Below, piece by piece: positions 7,603 to 15,380 of a stretch of 15,380 bases of DNA; within the stretch, counting starts at the first letter, position 1, and each line of letters begins with the position of its first letter. A model generated the notes under the pieces. It searched no databases. It saw only the letters and a list, made by a program, of their open reading frames with translations, and was not told the DNA's origin. Origin of the DNA: an uncultured Tepidimonas sp. (GTDB lineage: Bacteria; Pseudomonadota; Gammaproteobacteria; Burkholderiales; Burkholderiaceae_C); assembly GCA_937949455.1 (NCBI GenBank), contig CALEDU010000107.1, positions 1 to 15,380 on the forward strand, in the 5' to 3' direction. The translations under genes were made by a program, and so were the position numbers.

Positions 7603-8994
7603 TCAGCCAAAAAAGGTGGCACCCACTTGAAACAGTTTTTCCACCTCGCGCACCAGGCGCTTGTGGGGAATGAAGATGACGATGTGATCGTTCGCCCGAA
7701 TGAGCGTGTCGTGGTGCGGCATCAGCACCTCGGCATCGCGCCCCTCGCCGCGCACGATGGCGCCGATGCGCGCGCCCTTGGGCAGGCGGACTTCTTCGAC
7801 ACGCCGACCGACGAGCCGCGAGGTCTTGACGTCGCCGCGCGCGACGCCCTCCAGCGCCTCGGCCGCGCCGCGACGCAGGCTGTGCACCGCCACCACATCG
7901 CCGCGGCGCACATGGGCCAGCAGCTCGCCAATCACCGTCTGCGCGGGCGATACCGCGATGTCGATGGCGCTGCCCTGCAGCATTTCGGCATATGCGCGGC
8001 GGTTGATCAGGGCCATCACCCGACGCGCGCCCAGGCGCTTGGCCAGCATGGCCGACATGATGTTGTCCTCGTCGTCGTTGGTCAGCGCGAGGAAAAGGTC
8101 CATGCTGGCAACGTTTTCCTCCTCCAGCAGCGTCTCGTCCACGCTGTCGCCCTGCAACACCAGCGTGCTGGACGGCAGTTGGCTGGCCAAATATTCGCAG
8201 CGCTGGGGGCTGCTCTCGATGATCTTGACGTCGCACTGTCCGACCAAGGATCGCGCCAGCCGCAGCCCGACCTTGCCCCCGCCCGCGATCATGACTCGGC
8301 GAACCGGCCGGTCGATGTTGTGAATGGCTGCCAGCACCCAGCGGATCTGGTCACTGGCGGCAAGCACGAACACCTCATCCCCTGGCAAGATGCGGGTCTG
8401 GGCAGCCGCCTCCACCTCGGCGTCCTGGCGGTAGAGGGCTACTACTCGCATCTCGGCCCGCGGAAAACGATCACGAAACTCCCCGATCGTGTGGCCCACC
8501 AACGTCCCGCCGGCCGCCGCGCGTATGACGATCAGGCACACCCGTCCCTCGGCAAATTCCACCACCTGCAACGCCTCGGGGTAGTCGATGAGCTGGTGGA
8601 TGTAGCGCATCACCGACTCTTCCGGGCAGATCACATGGTCGACCGCAAAGCCGTCCCTGGCGAGTAGCGCGCTGCCCTCCTCGAACTCGGGCGAGCGCAG
8701 CCGCGCAATGGTCGTGGGCACCTGGAACAGGTCGTGCGCCACCTTGCAAACCACCAGGTTGGACTCGTCCAGCGCCGCGCAGGCAATCACCATGTCCGCA
8801 TCCTTGGCACCCGCCTCGGCCAGCACCGAGGGCTGGATACCGTTGCCGACCACGCCGCGCAGGTCGAGCCGCTCTTGCAGCGCACGCACACGCGCCGGGT
8901 CCTGGTCGATCACGGTAATGTCGTTCTGCTCGGACACCAAGCTCTCGGCGACGCTCTCCCCCACCCGCCCAGCGCCAAAAATGATGATATTCAT
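7603..8994 (-). CDS. trkA: Trk system NAD-binding potassium regulator TrkA
   Basis: Cytosolic, membrane-associated regulatory subunit of Trk potassium uptake; it binds NAD(H) and nucleotides and gates TrkH. It has 463 residues, near the usual 458 of E. coli TrkA. Two tandem RCK units are present. Rossmann half 1 begins MNIIIFGAGRVGESVAESL (GxGxxG at 7-12), with acidic Asp30 ending strand 2 (VIDQDP). RCK_C 1 spans about 140-220. Rossmann half 2 begins at VMIAGGGKVGLRLARSL (238-243 motif), with Glu260 in KIIESSP. RCK_C 2 spans about 375-455, containing LPKGARIGAIVRG and NDHIVIFIP. The ATG at 8992-8994 begins exactly at the Rossmann fold. The gene lies 55 bp after the acyl-CoA dehydrogenase gene, so it may be at the end of that operon or have its own promoter; no strong promoter was recognised in the gap. 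Confidence 0.96.
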   Translation of the reverse strand: MNIIIFGAGRVGESVAESLVSEQNDITVIDQDPARVRALQERLDLRGVVGNGIQPSVLAEAGAKDADMVIACAALDESNLVVCKVAHDLFQVPTTIARLRSPEFEEGSALLARDGFAVDHVICPEESVMRYIHQLIDYPEALQVVEFAEGRVCLIVIRAAAGGTLVGHTIGEFRDRFPRAEMRVVALYRQDAEVEAAAQTRILPGDEVFVLAASDQIRWVLAAIHNIDRPVRRVMIAGGGKVGLRLARSLVGQCDVKIIESSPQRCEYLASQLPSSTLVLQGDSVDETLLEEENVASMDLFLALTNDDEDNIMSAMLAKRLGARRVMALINRRAYAEMLQGSAIDIAVSPAQTVIGELLAHVRRGDVVAVHSLRRGAAEALEGVARGDVKTSRLVGRRVEEVRLPKGARIGAIVRGEGRDAEVLMPHHDTLIRANDHIVIFIPHKRLVREVEKLFQVGATFFG

Positions 8995-9049
8995 GGCGCT
9001 TCTATCATACGCTGTGCCTCAACGGCGGCAACGGCACCGTTGACACGCG

Positions 9050-10177
9050 TCACAGCGCGCGCTGGATCAAGATCTTTTGCACATCGCTGGTGCCTTCATA
9101 GATCTGGCAGACACGCACGTCGCGCCAGATGCGCTCGACCGGAAAATCGCGCACATAGCCGTAGCCACCCAGCGTCTGGATCGCCGCCGAGCACACCCAC
9201 TCGGCCGTCTCGCTGGCGATCAGCTTGGCCATCGCCGCCTCCTTCAGACACGGCTGGCCGGCGTCGCGCAGCGCCGCCGCGTGCCAGGTGAGCTGCCGCG
9301 CCGCTTCCAGCCGCGCCGCCGCCTCTGCTAGACGAAAGCCCACCGCCTGGTGCTCGAAAATCGGCTTTCCAAAGCTCTCGCGCTGCTTGGCGTAGTCGAT
9401 AGCCACCTCCAGTGCGCTGCGCGCCATGCCGACACTCTGTGCTGCAATCCCGATGCGCCCACCTTCCAGTGCCGACAGAGCAATCTTGTAGCCCTCGCCC
9501 TCCTCGCCGATGCGGAGGTCAGCCGGAATGCGGCAGGCGTCGAAGCGGATCTGCGCCGTGTCGCTGGAGTGCTGGCCGACTTTGTCCTCCAGCCGCTCGA
9601 CGAGGTAGCCGGGCGTGTCGGTCGGCACGAGGAAGGCGCTCATACCCTTTTTACCCGCGGCCTTGTCGGTGACGGCGATGACGATGGCCACCTGACCATT
9701 CTTCCCACTGGTGATGAACTGCTTGACACCGTCGAGCACATAATCGCCGCCTTCGCGCCGCGCAGTGGTGCGAAGCGCTGCGGCGTCCGAGCCGACATGT
9801 GGCTCGGTCAGACAGAATGCACCGAGCATTTCGCCGCGTGCCAACGGGGTGAGCCAGCGTCGTTTCTGCGCCTCGCTTCCGTAGCGCAGCAGGATCGCGC
9901 ACACCGGGCAGTTGTTGACGCTGATGGCAGTGCTGGTGCCGCCGTCGCCGGCGGCAATCTCTTCCAGCACCAGCGCCAGGCTCAGATAGTCGAGCCCTGC
10001 ACCGCCGTATTCTGGTGGCACGCACACGCCGTAGCAGCCCAACTCGGCCAGCGCGCGGTGCGCCTCGCGCGGGAAGGTGTGCTCCCGATCCCAGCGCGCG
10101 GCATGGGGCCAGAGCTGCTCGCGGGCGTAGGCGCGCACCGCGTCGCGAATCATCTGTTGGTCATCGGTCAACCGCAT
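9050..10177 (-). CDS. Acyl-CoA dehydrogenase, short-chain type (FAD)
   Basis: Flavoprotein that oxidises an acyl-CoA to the 2,3-enoyl-CoA and passes electrons to ETF. The 375-residue product has the standard three-domain arrangement: N-terminal helices ([20 protein letters not shown]), the beta domain with [12 protein letters not shown] (about 121-132) and [10 protein letters not shown], and the C-terminal helices with [20 protein letters not shown] and [20 protein letters not shown]. The catalytic base is Glu361 in [10 protein letters not shown], the usual position for short- and medium-chain enzymes, unlike the isovaleryl-CoA enzyme upstream. The start at 10177 matches the family N-terminus and has a weak GGCGAG site; the ATG at 10204 has none. 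It is 57 bp after the thiolase and in the same direction, so part of the leucine/acyl-CoA operon. The substrate cannot be fixed from sequence; butyryl-CoA or a branched short acyl-CoA are candidates. Confidence 0.93.
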   Translation of the reverse strand: MRLTDDQQMIRDAVRAYAREQLWPHAARWDREHTFPREAHRALAELGCYGVCVPPEYGGAGLDYLSLALVLEEIAAGDGGTSTAISVNNCPVCAILLRYGSEAQKRRWLTPLARGEMLGAFCLTEPHVGSDAAALRTTARREGGDYVLDGVKQFITSGKNGQVAIVIAVTDKAAGKKGMSAFLVPTDTPGYLVERLEDKVGQHSSDTAQIRFDACRIPADLRIGEEGEGYKIALSALEGGRIGIAAQSVGMARSALEVAIDYAKQRESFGKPIFEHQAVGFRLAEAAARLEAARQLTWHAAALRDAGQPCLKEAAMAKLIASETAEWVCSAAIQTLGGYGYVRDFPVERIWRDVRVCQIYEGTSDVQKILIQRAL

Positions 10178-10234
10178 GGCCGTCTCGCCAAAGGTAGAGC
10201 GCATCGGGCACAGATCAGGTGCCCAGGGGCGCGA

Positions 10235-11422
10235 TCAAAGCATCTCCAGCGCGATGGCCGTGCCCTCGCCGCCGCCGATGCACAGCGTGGCCACGCCGCG
10301 CTTCAAGCCGCGCGCTTTGAGCGCATACATGAGCGTCACCATGATGCGCGCGCCGCTGGCGCCGATCGGGTGGCCCAGCGCGCAGGCGCCGCCGTGGACG
10401 TTGACGATGTCGTGGCTGACGCCCAGCTCGGCCATCAGCGCCATGGGCACGACGGCAAACGCCTCGTTGACCTCCCACAGTTGCACATCGGCCACCTGCC
10501 AGCCGGTCTTGGCCAGTAGCTTGCGCGTGGCGCCCACCGGCGCGGTGGTGAACCAGCTGGGCTCCTGCGCGTGGATGGCATGGCCGACGATGCGCGCCAG
10601 CGGTGTGCAGCCCAGCCGCTCGGCGGTGGAGGCGCGCATCAGCACCAGAGCCGCTGCGCCGTCGTTGATCGACGAGCTGGACGCCGCCGTGATGGTGCCG
10701 TCCTTTTTGAACGCGGGCTTGAGTTGCGGGATCTTGTCGAGCTTGATCTTGCCCGGCCCCTCGTCGCTGGCGACGACGCGCTCGCCGGCGCGCTCCTTGA
10801 CGGTGACGGGGGTGATCTCGGGGGCAAAGGTGCCATCGGCCACGGCTTTCTGGGCGCGCGTCACCGAGGCGGTGGCAAACGCATCCTGCTGCTCACGGGT
10901 AAATTGGTACTTGGCCGCGCAGTCTTCGCCAAAAGTGCCCATGCTGCGACCGGGCTCGTAGGCGTCTTCCAGCCCGTCCAACATCATGTGGTCGAAGACG
11001 CGGTCGTGCCCCATGCGGTAGCCGCCGCGGCCCTTGAGCAGCAGATAGGGCGCATTGGTCATGCTCTCCATACCACCGGCGACCATGACATCGGCCGTGC
11101 CCGCCACCAGCATGTCGTGCGCGAACATGGCCGCGCGCATGCCCGAGCCGCACATCTTGGACAGCGTGACCGCGCCGGCGCTCTTGGGCAGACCGGCCTT
11201 GAGCGCCGCCTGCCGCGCCGGGGCCTGGCCTTGGCCGGCCATCAGGCAGTTGCCCATCAGCACCTCGTCCACTGCATCCGGCGGGATGCCTGCGCGTTCC
11301 ACGGCGGCGCGGATGGCAGCCGCTCCCAGATCGTGCGCGGCCAGCGTGGCGAAGTCGCCCTGAAAGCTGCCCATGGGGGTGCGTGCGGCACCGACGATGA
11401 CGATTGGATCGGTTTGGCTCAT
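10235..11422 (-). CDS. Acetyl-CoA C-acetyltransferase (thiolase)
   Basis: Thiolase that reversibly cleaves acetoacetyl-CoA to two acetyl-CoA; in this operon it would finish leucine breakdown after acetoacetate is activated. It has 395 residues, the usual size (about 390-395). Catalytic features: acylated Cys91 in [10 protein letters not shown], Asn319/Glu320 in VNEAFA, His351 in [16 protein letters not shown] and Cys381 in CIGGGEG. The N-terminus [20 protein letters not shown] is standard. The ATG at 11420-11422 overlaps the aceK stop (ATGA, four bases), and AGGAG at 11430-11434 lies 7 bases before it inside aceK, so translation is probably coupled. The enzyme could equally serve polyhydroxybutyrate synthesis (PhaA) or acetoacetate use (AtoB); genomic position favours degradation. 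No symbol is given because atoB, phaA and related paralogs cannot be separated by eye. Confidence 0.94.
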   Translation of the reverse strand: MSQTDPIVIVGAARTPMGSFQGDFATLAAHDLGAAAIRAAVERAGIPPDAVDEVLMGNCLMAGQGQAPARQAALKAGLPKSAGAVTLSKMCGSGMRAAMFAHDMLVAGTADVMVAGGMESMTNAPYLLLKGRGGYRMGHDRVFDHMMLDGLEDAYEPGRSMGTFGEDCAAKYQFTREQQDAFATASVTRAQKAVADGTFAPEITPVTVKERAGERVVASDEGPGKIKLDKIPQLKPAFKKDGTITAASSSSINDGAAALVLMRASTAERLGCTPLARIVGHAIHAQEPSWFTTAPVGATRKLLAKTGWQVADVQLWEVNEAFAVVPMALMAELGVSHDIVNVHGGACALGHPIGASGARIMVTLMYALKARGLKRGVATLCIGGGEGTAIALEML

Positions 11423-13308
11423 GCTGTGACTCCTGTGGGTTGGGGTGTGGAGAGGGCGGCGGGCGCATGCGCGGACTCGGCCGTCGGGGAAAGGGGCACG
11501 GCGCGCTGCGCACAGAAGCGCCGCTCGCGCTCGTAGGGAAAGACGTCGTGGACATGGCCGGCCAAGATGCGCTCTTTATGGCCTTGCCAGAAGGCCACGT
11601 CCAGCAGGTCTGCATGGTGACGCATGAAGATGTCACGCACCATCGGGTTGCCCAGCAGGAAGGGGCCAAAGGTCTCGGGGAAGACATCGTGCGGCCCCAC
11701 CGAGTACCAGATCTCGCCGCTCATCTCGTCGTCCTCGTTGCGCGGCGGTGGCACGCGGCGGAAGTTGCAGTCGGTGATGTATTCGATCTCGTCGTAGTCG
11801 TAGAAGACCACCTTGCCGTGGCGCGTGATGCCGAAGTTTTTCCACAGCATGTCGCCGGGGAAGATGTTGGCCGCCACCAAGTCCTTGATGGCGTTGCCGT
11901 ATTCCACCACGGCATGTTCGAGCTGCTGGCGCGCCGTCGTATTGCCCGGGTCTTTGCTCAGGGTGTCGAAACACTCCTGCAGATAGATGTTGAGCGGGAT
12001 CATGCGCCGCTCGATATAGACGTGCTTGAGGAAAACCTCGATATTGCCGTCGCCGTTGCGGTCGCTGATTTCGATCTGGCTGGGCGCGTATTTTTGGATT
12101 TCCTCGATCAGCTCGTCGGTGAAGCGCTCGCGGGGAAAGCCCACGCCGCTGAACTCCAATGTGTCGGCCATACGGCCGACACGGTCGTGCTGCTTGACGA
12201 GCTGGTATTTGCTGCGGATCTGCTCGCGCGTGGTGTCTTTTTGCGGCGGAAAGTGGTCCTTGATGATCTTGAACACGAACGGAAAGCTCGGCAGATCGAA
12301 TACCAGCATGACCATGCCCTTGATGCCAGGGGCGATGCGGAACTGGTCGGTGCTGTGCCGCAGGTGGTAGAGAAAGTCGCGGTAGAACAGTGTTTTGCCC
12401 TGCTTGGCCAGGCCCAGCGCGTTGTAGAACTCCGCGCGGGGTTTGCGCGGCATCATGCTGCGCAGAAACTGCACATAAGCGCTGGGTACCTCCATATCCA
12501 CCATGAAATAGGCCCGCGCAAAGCTGAAGATCATCAGCAAATCGTCCTCGCCGTGCAGCAGCGCGTCGATGACCAGTCGCCCTGACGCCCCGTGCAGGAT
12601 GGGCAGCGCAAACGGCACCTCCTGAAAGCCATTGATCAGTTTGCCGACCGCGTAAGCCCCCTTGTTACGGTAAAACAGGCTGTCGAGCACCTGGATCTGG
12701 AAATTGGCCCGCAGCCGGCGGTGGTCGAACAGTGGGAGTAGCGCCCCTAGCACATCGGCCACATCGCGCGCCAGGTCCTCGAATGGGACGCGCAGGGAAA
12801 AATCCTCGATCAAGCGGGTCAGGGTCGCCGGCAGTTCGTCGACCGATTTGGGGTAATAGCAGCGGTAGGTGGTGTGCGACTTGGGGTCTTCCGGCTCGAT
12901 ATATTCGGTGCTGATGGCCGGCCGCACGAAAATAAAGTCGTTTTGAAAATAGCTGCGGTGCAGGATCTTGGTCGTAACCGAGTTGAAAAAGGTCTCGGCC
13001 AGCTCCGGTTGGCGGTGCTCGACCAACATACCGATGTAGAGCAGCTTGACCTGCTGCCACACCTCCATCGGCTGCTGCGAGGCATGGAACTCCCGCTCCA
13101 GGCGCGTGACACACTCTTTGACGCGCAGGTCGTAGAACTCGATGCGCTCGCGCTGCGCCCGCTGCTGGCCCACCCAGTCCGCGGTCTCGAAGCGGTGCTT
13201 GGCGCGCGCCGACTCGGTGCGAAAGAGCCGGTAGTGGCGGTTGAAGCCGTCGATCATCGCGCGGGCGATGTCGTAGGCGAGCGAGGAGTCGAGTCGGCTT
13301 GGCAGCAT
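11419..13308 (-). CDS. aceK: Isocitrate dehydrogenase kinase/phosphatase AceK
   Basis: Bifunctional cytosolic enzyme that phosphorylates and dephosphorylates isocitrate dehydrogenase, setting the split between the TCA cycle and the glyoxylate shunt. The N-terminal regulatory domain (about 1-320) contains [36 protein letters not shown] and [20 protein letters not shown]. The kinase-like domain follows, with the nucleotide loop [12 protein letters not shown] (326-337), Lys347 in [10 protein letters not shown], the catalytic-loop Asp486 and Asn491 in [13 protein letters not shown], and the metal-binding YDYDE (503-507). At 629 residues it is longer than E. coli AceK (about 578) because of a Pro/Ala-rich tail after residue 600 with no visible domain. 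The start ATG at 13306-13308 has a modest AAGAAAG site. It stands inside the leucine operon rather than with aceA/aceB, between the carbonic anhydrase remnant and the thiolase, whose start overlaps its stop. Confidence 0.96.
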   Translation of the reverse strand: MLPSRLDSSLAYDIARAMIDGFNRHYRLFRTESARAKHRFETADWVGQQRAQRERIEFYDLRVKECVTRLEREFHASQQPMEVWQQVKLLYIGMLVEHRQPELAETFFNSVTTKILHRSYFQNDFIFVRPAISTEYIEPEDPKSHTTYRCYYPKSVDELPATLTRLIEDFSLRVPFEDLARDVADVLGALLPLFDHRRLRANFQIQVLDSLFYRNKGAYAVGKLINGFQEVPFALPILHGASGRLVIDALLHGEDDLLMIFSFARAYFMVDMEVPSAYVQFLRSMMPRKPRAEFYNALGLAKQGKTLFYRDFLYHLRHSTDQFRIAPGIKGMVMLVFDLPSFPFVFKIIKDHFPPQKDTTREQIRSKYQLVKQHDRVGRMADTLEFSGVGFPRERFTDELIEEIQKYAPSQIEISDRNGDGNIEVFLKHVYIERRMIPLNIYLQECFDTLSKDPGNTTARQQLEHAVVEYGNAIKDLVAANIFPGDMLWKNFGITRHGKVVFYDYDEIEYITDCNFRRVPPPRNEDDEMSGEIWYSVGPHDVFPETFGPFLLGNPMVRDIFMRHHADLLDVAFWQGHKERILAGHVHDVFPYERERRFCAQRAVPLSPTAESAHAPAALSTPQPTGVTA

Positions 13309-13341
13309 GCGATCTTTCTTACGGCAGGAAACAGCGCATCA

Positions 13342-13572
13342 TCATGACAGATCCAGCCCGTGGCGCTGCACCACCCCTGCGCAGGCGCTGCGGTGAACCT
13401 CCTCCACCTCTTCGGCGCTGCGCATGGACACGCACAAGTCCTGCAACAGGCCGTCGCTGAGGCCATACACCCAGCCGTGCAGCATCACAGGCTGGCTGCG
13501 CGCCCAAGCATCCTGGACGACCGTGGACTGCGCGACGTGCCGCACATGCAACCAGCAGGTGGCGCAGGGGCA
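13342..13572 (-). pseudogene. C-terminal remnant of a beta-class carbonic anhydrase
   Basis: In the frame directly after the liuA stop, about 76 sense codons read ...HVRHVAQSTVVQDAWARSQ followed by VMLHGWVYGLSDGLLQDLCV and end at a stop at 13342. This is the C-terminal third of a Can/YadF-type carbonic anhydrase (VxxTxVVQDAW...GQ...HGWxYGLxDGLLxDL). The first two thirds, including the zinc-ligand CxDSR and HxxC segments, are absent: the resemblance begins only about 8 codons after the liuA TAA. The only start in frame is TTG at 13551, with no ribosome site. A deletion that fused the end of liuA to the end of the anhydrase gene is the simplest explanation. It is free of stops and keeps the local base use, so the loss may be recent. 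It cannot be an active enzyme. A short expressed peptide cannot be excluded. Confidence 0.75.
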
Positions 13573-14754
13573 TTACACGGTCTCCGCAAACAGTTCGCGG
13601 CCGATCAGCATGCGCCGGATCTCACTGGTGCCCGCGCCGATCTCGTACAGCTTGGCGTCGCGCCACAGGCGGCCGAGCGGATATTCGTTGATGTAGCCAT
13701 TGCCGCCAAAGATCTGGATGCCGTCACCCGCCATCTTGGTGGCCTGCTCGGCACACCACAGAATGACGCTGGCGCAGTCCTTGCGGACTTGGCGCGCATG
13801 GGCAGCGCCCAGCCGGTCCAGATTTTTGCCAACGGTGTAGAGGAAGGAGCGCGCGGCCTGCAGCGTGGTGTACATATCGGCCACCTTGCCCTGGATGAGC
13901 TGAAACTCGCCGATGCTCTGGCCGAACTGCTTGCGGTCGTGGATGTAGGGGATGACGTTGTCCATCACCGCCTGCATGATCCCCACGGGGCCGGCGGCGA
14001 GCACCGCACGCTCGTAGTCCAGCCCGCTCATCAACACCTTGACGCCGTTGTTGAGGCCGCCAAGGATGTTGTCGGTCGGCACTTCGACGTTTTGGAACAC
14101 CAGCTCGCCGGTGTGGCTGCCGCGCATGCCCAGCTTGTCCAGCTTTTGCGCGATGGAAAAGCCCTTCATGCCCTTTTCGATCAGGAAAGCGGTGATGCCG
14201 CGCGCGCCCAGCTCGGGCTCGGTCTTGGCATAGACCACCAGGGTGTCGGCGTCCGGGCCGTTGGTGATCCACATCTTGCTGCCGTTGAGCAGGTAGTAGC
14301 CGCCCTTGTCTTCGGCGCGCAGCTTCATGCTCACCACGTCGGAGCCGGCGCCGGGCTCGCTCATGGCCAGCGCGCCGACATGCTCGCCGCTGATCAGCTT
14401 GGGCAGGTATTTGTGCTTTTGCGCCTCGGTCCCGTTGCGGCGAATCTGGTTGACACACAGGTTGGAGTGGGCACCGTAGGACAGCCCCACCGAGGCACTG
14501 GCGCGGCTGATTTCCTCCATCGCAATCATGTGCGCCAAATAGCCCATGGCCGCTCCGCCGTAGTCCTCCTCCACGGTGATGCCGAGCACGCCCAACTCGC
14601 CCATCTTGCGCCACAGGTCCATGGGGAACTGGTCGGTGCGGTCGATCTCTGCGGCCCGCGGGGCGATTTCGGCCTGGGCAAAAGCGCGCACCGCGTCGCG
14701 CAGAGCGTCGATATCGTCACCGAGCTGAAAATCCAGGCCAGGCAAATGGGTCAT
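13573..14754 (-). CDS. liuA: Isovaleryl-CoA dehydrogenase
   Basis: FAD enzyme that oxidises isovaleryl-CoA to 3-methylcrotonyl-CoA, feeding electrons to ETF; first committed acyl-CoA step of leucine catabolism (393 residues; also called ivd). Acyl-CoA dehydrogenase landmarks: [58 protein letters not shown] and [20 protein letters not shown]. The specific mark is the base: Glu248 in [14 protein letters not shown], the position used in isovaleryl-CoA dehydrogenase, while the usual late position reads YEIGAGTSE with Gly-Ala in place of the Glu. The start at 14754 is fixed by AGGAG at 14761-14765, 6 bases upstream; in-frame codons further up lie in the end of liuR. It lies 37 bp after liuR, with a LiuR-type operator in the gap. 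Its product's next enzyme, methylcrotonyl-CoA carboxylase, is encoded about 13 kb away at the left end of this window. Confidence 0.96.
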   Translation of the reverse strand: MTHLPGLDFQLGDDIDALRDAVRAFAQAEIAPRAAEIDRTDQFPMDLWRKMGELGVLGITVEEDYGGAAMGYLAHMIAMEEISRASASVGLSYGAHSNLCVNQIRRNGTEAQKHKYLPKLISGEHVGALAMSEPGAGSDVVSMKLRAEDKGGYYLLNGSKMWITNGPDADTLVVYAKTEPELGARGITAFLIEKGMKGFSIAQKLDKLGMRGSHTGELVFQNVEVPTDNILGGLNNGVKVLMSGLDYERAVLAAGPVGIMQAVMDNVIPYIHDRKQFGQSIGEFQLIQGKVADMYTTLQAARSFLYTVGKNLDRLGAAHARQVRKDCASVILWCAEQATKMAGDGIQIFGGNGYINEYPLGRLWRDAKLYEIGAGTSEIRRMLIGRELFAETV

Positions 14755-14772
14755 GAACGTCTCCTGGGGTTG

Positions 14773-14796
14773 ATTTACGTTTACGTAAACGTCAAT
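14773..14796. promoter_or_regulatory. LiuR-type operator between liuR and liuA
   Basis: A 24-bp inverted repeat with a perfect 16-bp core ACGTTTACGTAAACGT and one mismatched pair outside it. It lies 19 bp upstream of the liuA start codon and overlaps the liuR stop codon (14792-14794). The sequence is the same type as the second site upstream of liuR and fits the ACGTAAACGT-like motif described for LiuR in proteobacteria. On the minus strand CATAAT lies just upstream and may be a -10 for a liuA-proximal promoter, in which case LiuR would act as a repressor. Confidence 0.8.
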
Positions 14797-15217
14797 TATG
14801 CCGCTTTTCGGGTGGAGCCTGGCGCTCACCCAGGCGGGCCAGCAAGGCACGCGCCTCCTTCTCGTGCACCTTGATCTCGTCCAGCGTGGCCTGCAAGTCG
14901 GCCATCTGCTCCTCGATCTGACGCCGGTGGGCGGCGAGCACCTGTAAAAATTTGCGCAACTGTGGCCCCGTGTCGCGCGGGCTGTCGTACATGTCGATCA
15001 GGTCCTTGGCCTCGGACAGGCTCAGGCCCAGGCGCTTGGCGCGCAGCACCAGCTTCAGGCGTGTGCGGTCGCGCGCGGAATAGACCCGGCTGCGCCCGCC
15101 CGGCCCTTCCCGGCGCGGGCTGAGCAGCCCCATGTCTTCATAGAAGCGAATGGCGCGCGTGGTCAGGTCGAATTCGCGGGCCAGGTCGCGGATGGTGTAG
15201 GTGGTGCTGCTCGCCAT
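14792..15217 (-). CDS. liuR: MerR-family regulator of leucine/isovalerate catabolism, LiuR
   Basis: A 141-residue DNA-binding regulator. Residues 6-75 form the MerR winged-helix domain: [60 protein letters not shown]. The remaining two thirds are a charged coiled-coil dimerisation helix ([20 protein letters not shown]) with no cysteine cluster, so it is not a metal sensor. This matches LiuR, which in proteobacteria controls the liu genes, probably with a branched-chain acyl-CoA-pathway intermediate as effector. It is first in the operon. An operator 57 bp upstream and another over its own stop codon indicate autoregulation and control of liuA. The ATG at 15215-15217 fits the family N-terminus; its ribosome site is poor. 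Confidence 0.92.
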   Translation of the reverse strand: MASSTTYTIRDLAREFDLTTRAIRFYEDMGLLSPRREGPGGRSRVYSARDRTRLKLVLRAKRLGLSLSEAKDLIDMYDSPRDTGPQLRKFLQVLAAHRRQIEEQMADLQATLDEIKVHEKEARALLARLGERQAPPEKRHN

Positions 15218-15274
15218 GACGGGTGACGGTGAATGGCGGCGTGCGCCTAAACGCTGCTCGCCAGATTGGACGTC

Positions 15275-15298
15275 ATTGACGTTGACGTAAACGTCAAT
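15275..15298. promoter_or_regulatory. LiuR-type operator upstream of liuR
   Basis: A 24-bp inverted repeat with a single mismatched pair: outer arms ATTGACGTT and AACGTCAAT around the centre GACGTA. It is nearly identical in sequence and length to the site before liuA. It is 57 bp upstream of the liuR start, in the position expected for the main operon promoter. A TAAGAT -10-like hexamer lies at 15308-15313 on the minus strand, placing the operator just downstream of a possible promoter. Confidence 0.8.
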
Positions 15299-15380
15299 AA
15301 CAGCGCTATCTTACGGCAACGCGCGCCATAACAACAGGGGCGTAGGCAACGCGCAAGCGTCATGCGCCGAGCTGCCCCGG

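Noticed and set aside
7571..8236. Upstream extension of the trkH frame
   Set aside because: The 222 extra codons are Arg/Gly/Ala-rich noise lying inside trkA; TrkH proteins begin where the 7570 ATG is.
7495..8667. Plus-strand open frame opposite trkA
   Set aside because: Antisense shadow of the TrkA coding sequence, with a composition typical of reversed GC-rich codons.
9020..9042. CAACGG...CCGTTG inverted repeat between the acyl-CoA dehydrogenase and trkA genes
   Set aside because: A 6-bp stem with an 11-base loop and no T-tract; too weak for a terminator and common by chance in this DNA.
11404..12585. Long plus-strand open frame opposite aceK
   Set aside because: It is antisense to conserved AceK motifs and shows no recognisable fold or ribosome site.
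13319..13573. 84-codon minus-strand frame whose ATG overlaps the liuA stop (TAATG)
   Set aside because: The overlap resembles translational coupling, but the product is Arg/Gly/Ala-rich noise. The carbonic anhydrase resemblance is in a different frame of the same stretch.
13360..14874. Long plus-strand open frame (504 codons) opposite liuA
   Set aside because: It is antisense to a clear isovaleryl-CoA dehydrogenase and the translation (rich in His, Ala, Gln, Val) resembles no domain. It reflects high-GC codon structure.
15362..15380. Possible ATG start of a gene divergent from liuR at the right edge
   Set aside because: Only six codons are visible and there is no convincing ribosome site, so no call can be supported.

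Overview
The window looks like chromosomal DNA of a betaproteobacterium, probably Burkholderiales and close to Comamonadaceae. This rests on the high GC, on gene content (LiuR, isovaleryl-CoA dehydrogenase, AceK, and a methylcrotonyl-CoA carboxylase gene beside an AraC-type regulator) and on protein character. It is inferred from reading the sequence; no search was run. No rRNA, tRNA, CRISPR array or insertion sequence was seen.

Right part (about 9050-15300, read leftward on the minus strand) is a leucine/short-chain acyl-CoA catabolic operon. The order is liuR (MerR-type regulator), liuA (isovaleryl-CoA dehydrogenase), a decayed carbonic anhydrase fragment, aceK (isocitrate dehydrogenase kinase/phosphatase), a thiolase whose start overlaps the aceK stop, and a second acyl-CoA dehydrogenase. 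Two nearly perfect 24-bp palindromes, one upstream of liuR and one between liuR and liuA, are very probably LiuR operators. Metabolically, leucine breakdown yields acetyl-CoA and acetoacetate, the thiolase cleaves acetoacetyl-CoA, and AceK can switch carbon from the TCA cycle to the glyoxylate shunt.

Middle (6110-8994, minus strand): trkA and trkH, the NAD-binding regulator and membrane subunit of a Trk potassium uptake system, follow the operon in the same direction.

Left-centre (about 1780-5960) is visibly less GC-rich than its surroundings. It holds a methyl-accepting chemotaxis protein with a Cache-type sensor, a small AhpD-like/carboxymuconolactone decarboxylase family gene on the plus strand, and a soxA-soxX pair for the cytochrome complex that starts thiosulfate oxidation. 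No other sox gene is present. The leader of the AhpD-like gene holds an FNR-box-like sequence and a TACCCT-GT-AGGGTA palindrome resembling CsoR/CstR-family operators.

Left end: an AraC-family regulator (plus strand) diverges from the 5' part of methylcrotonyl-CoA carboxylase beta subunit (minus strand, running off the window). This is the enzyme that follows LiuA in leucine catabolism, so leucine genes flank the window on both sides and the sox/chemotaxis/potassium genes lie between them.
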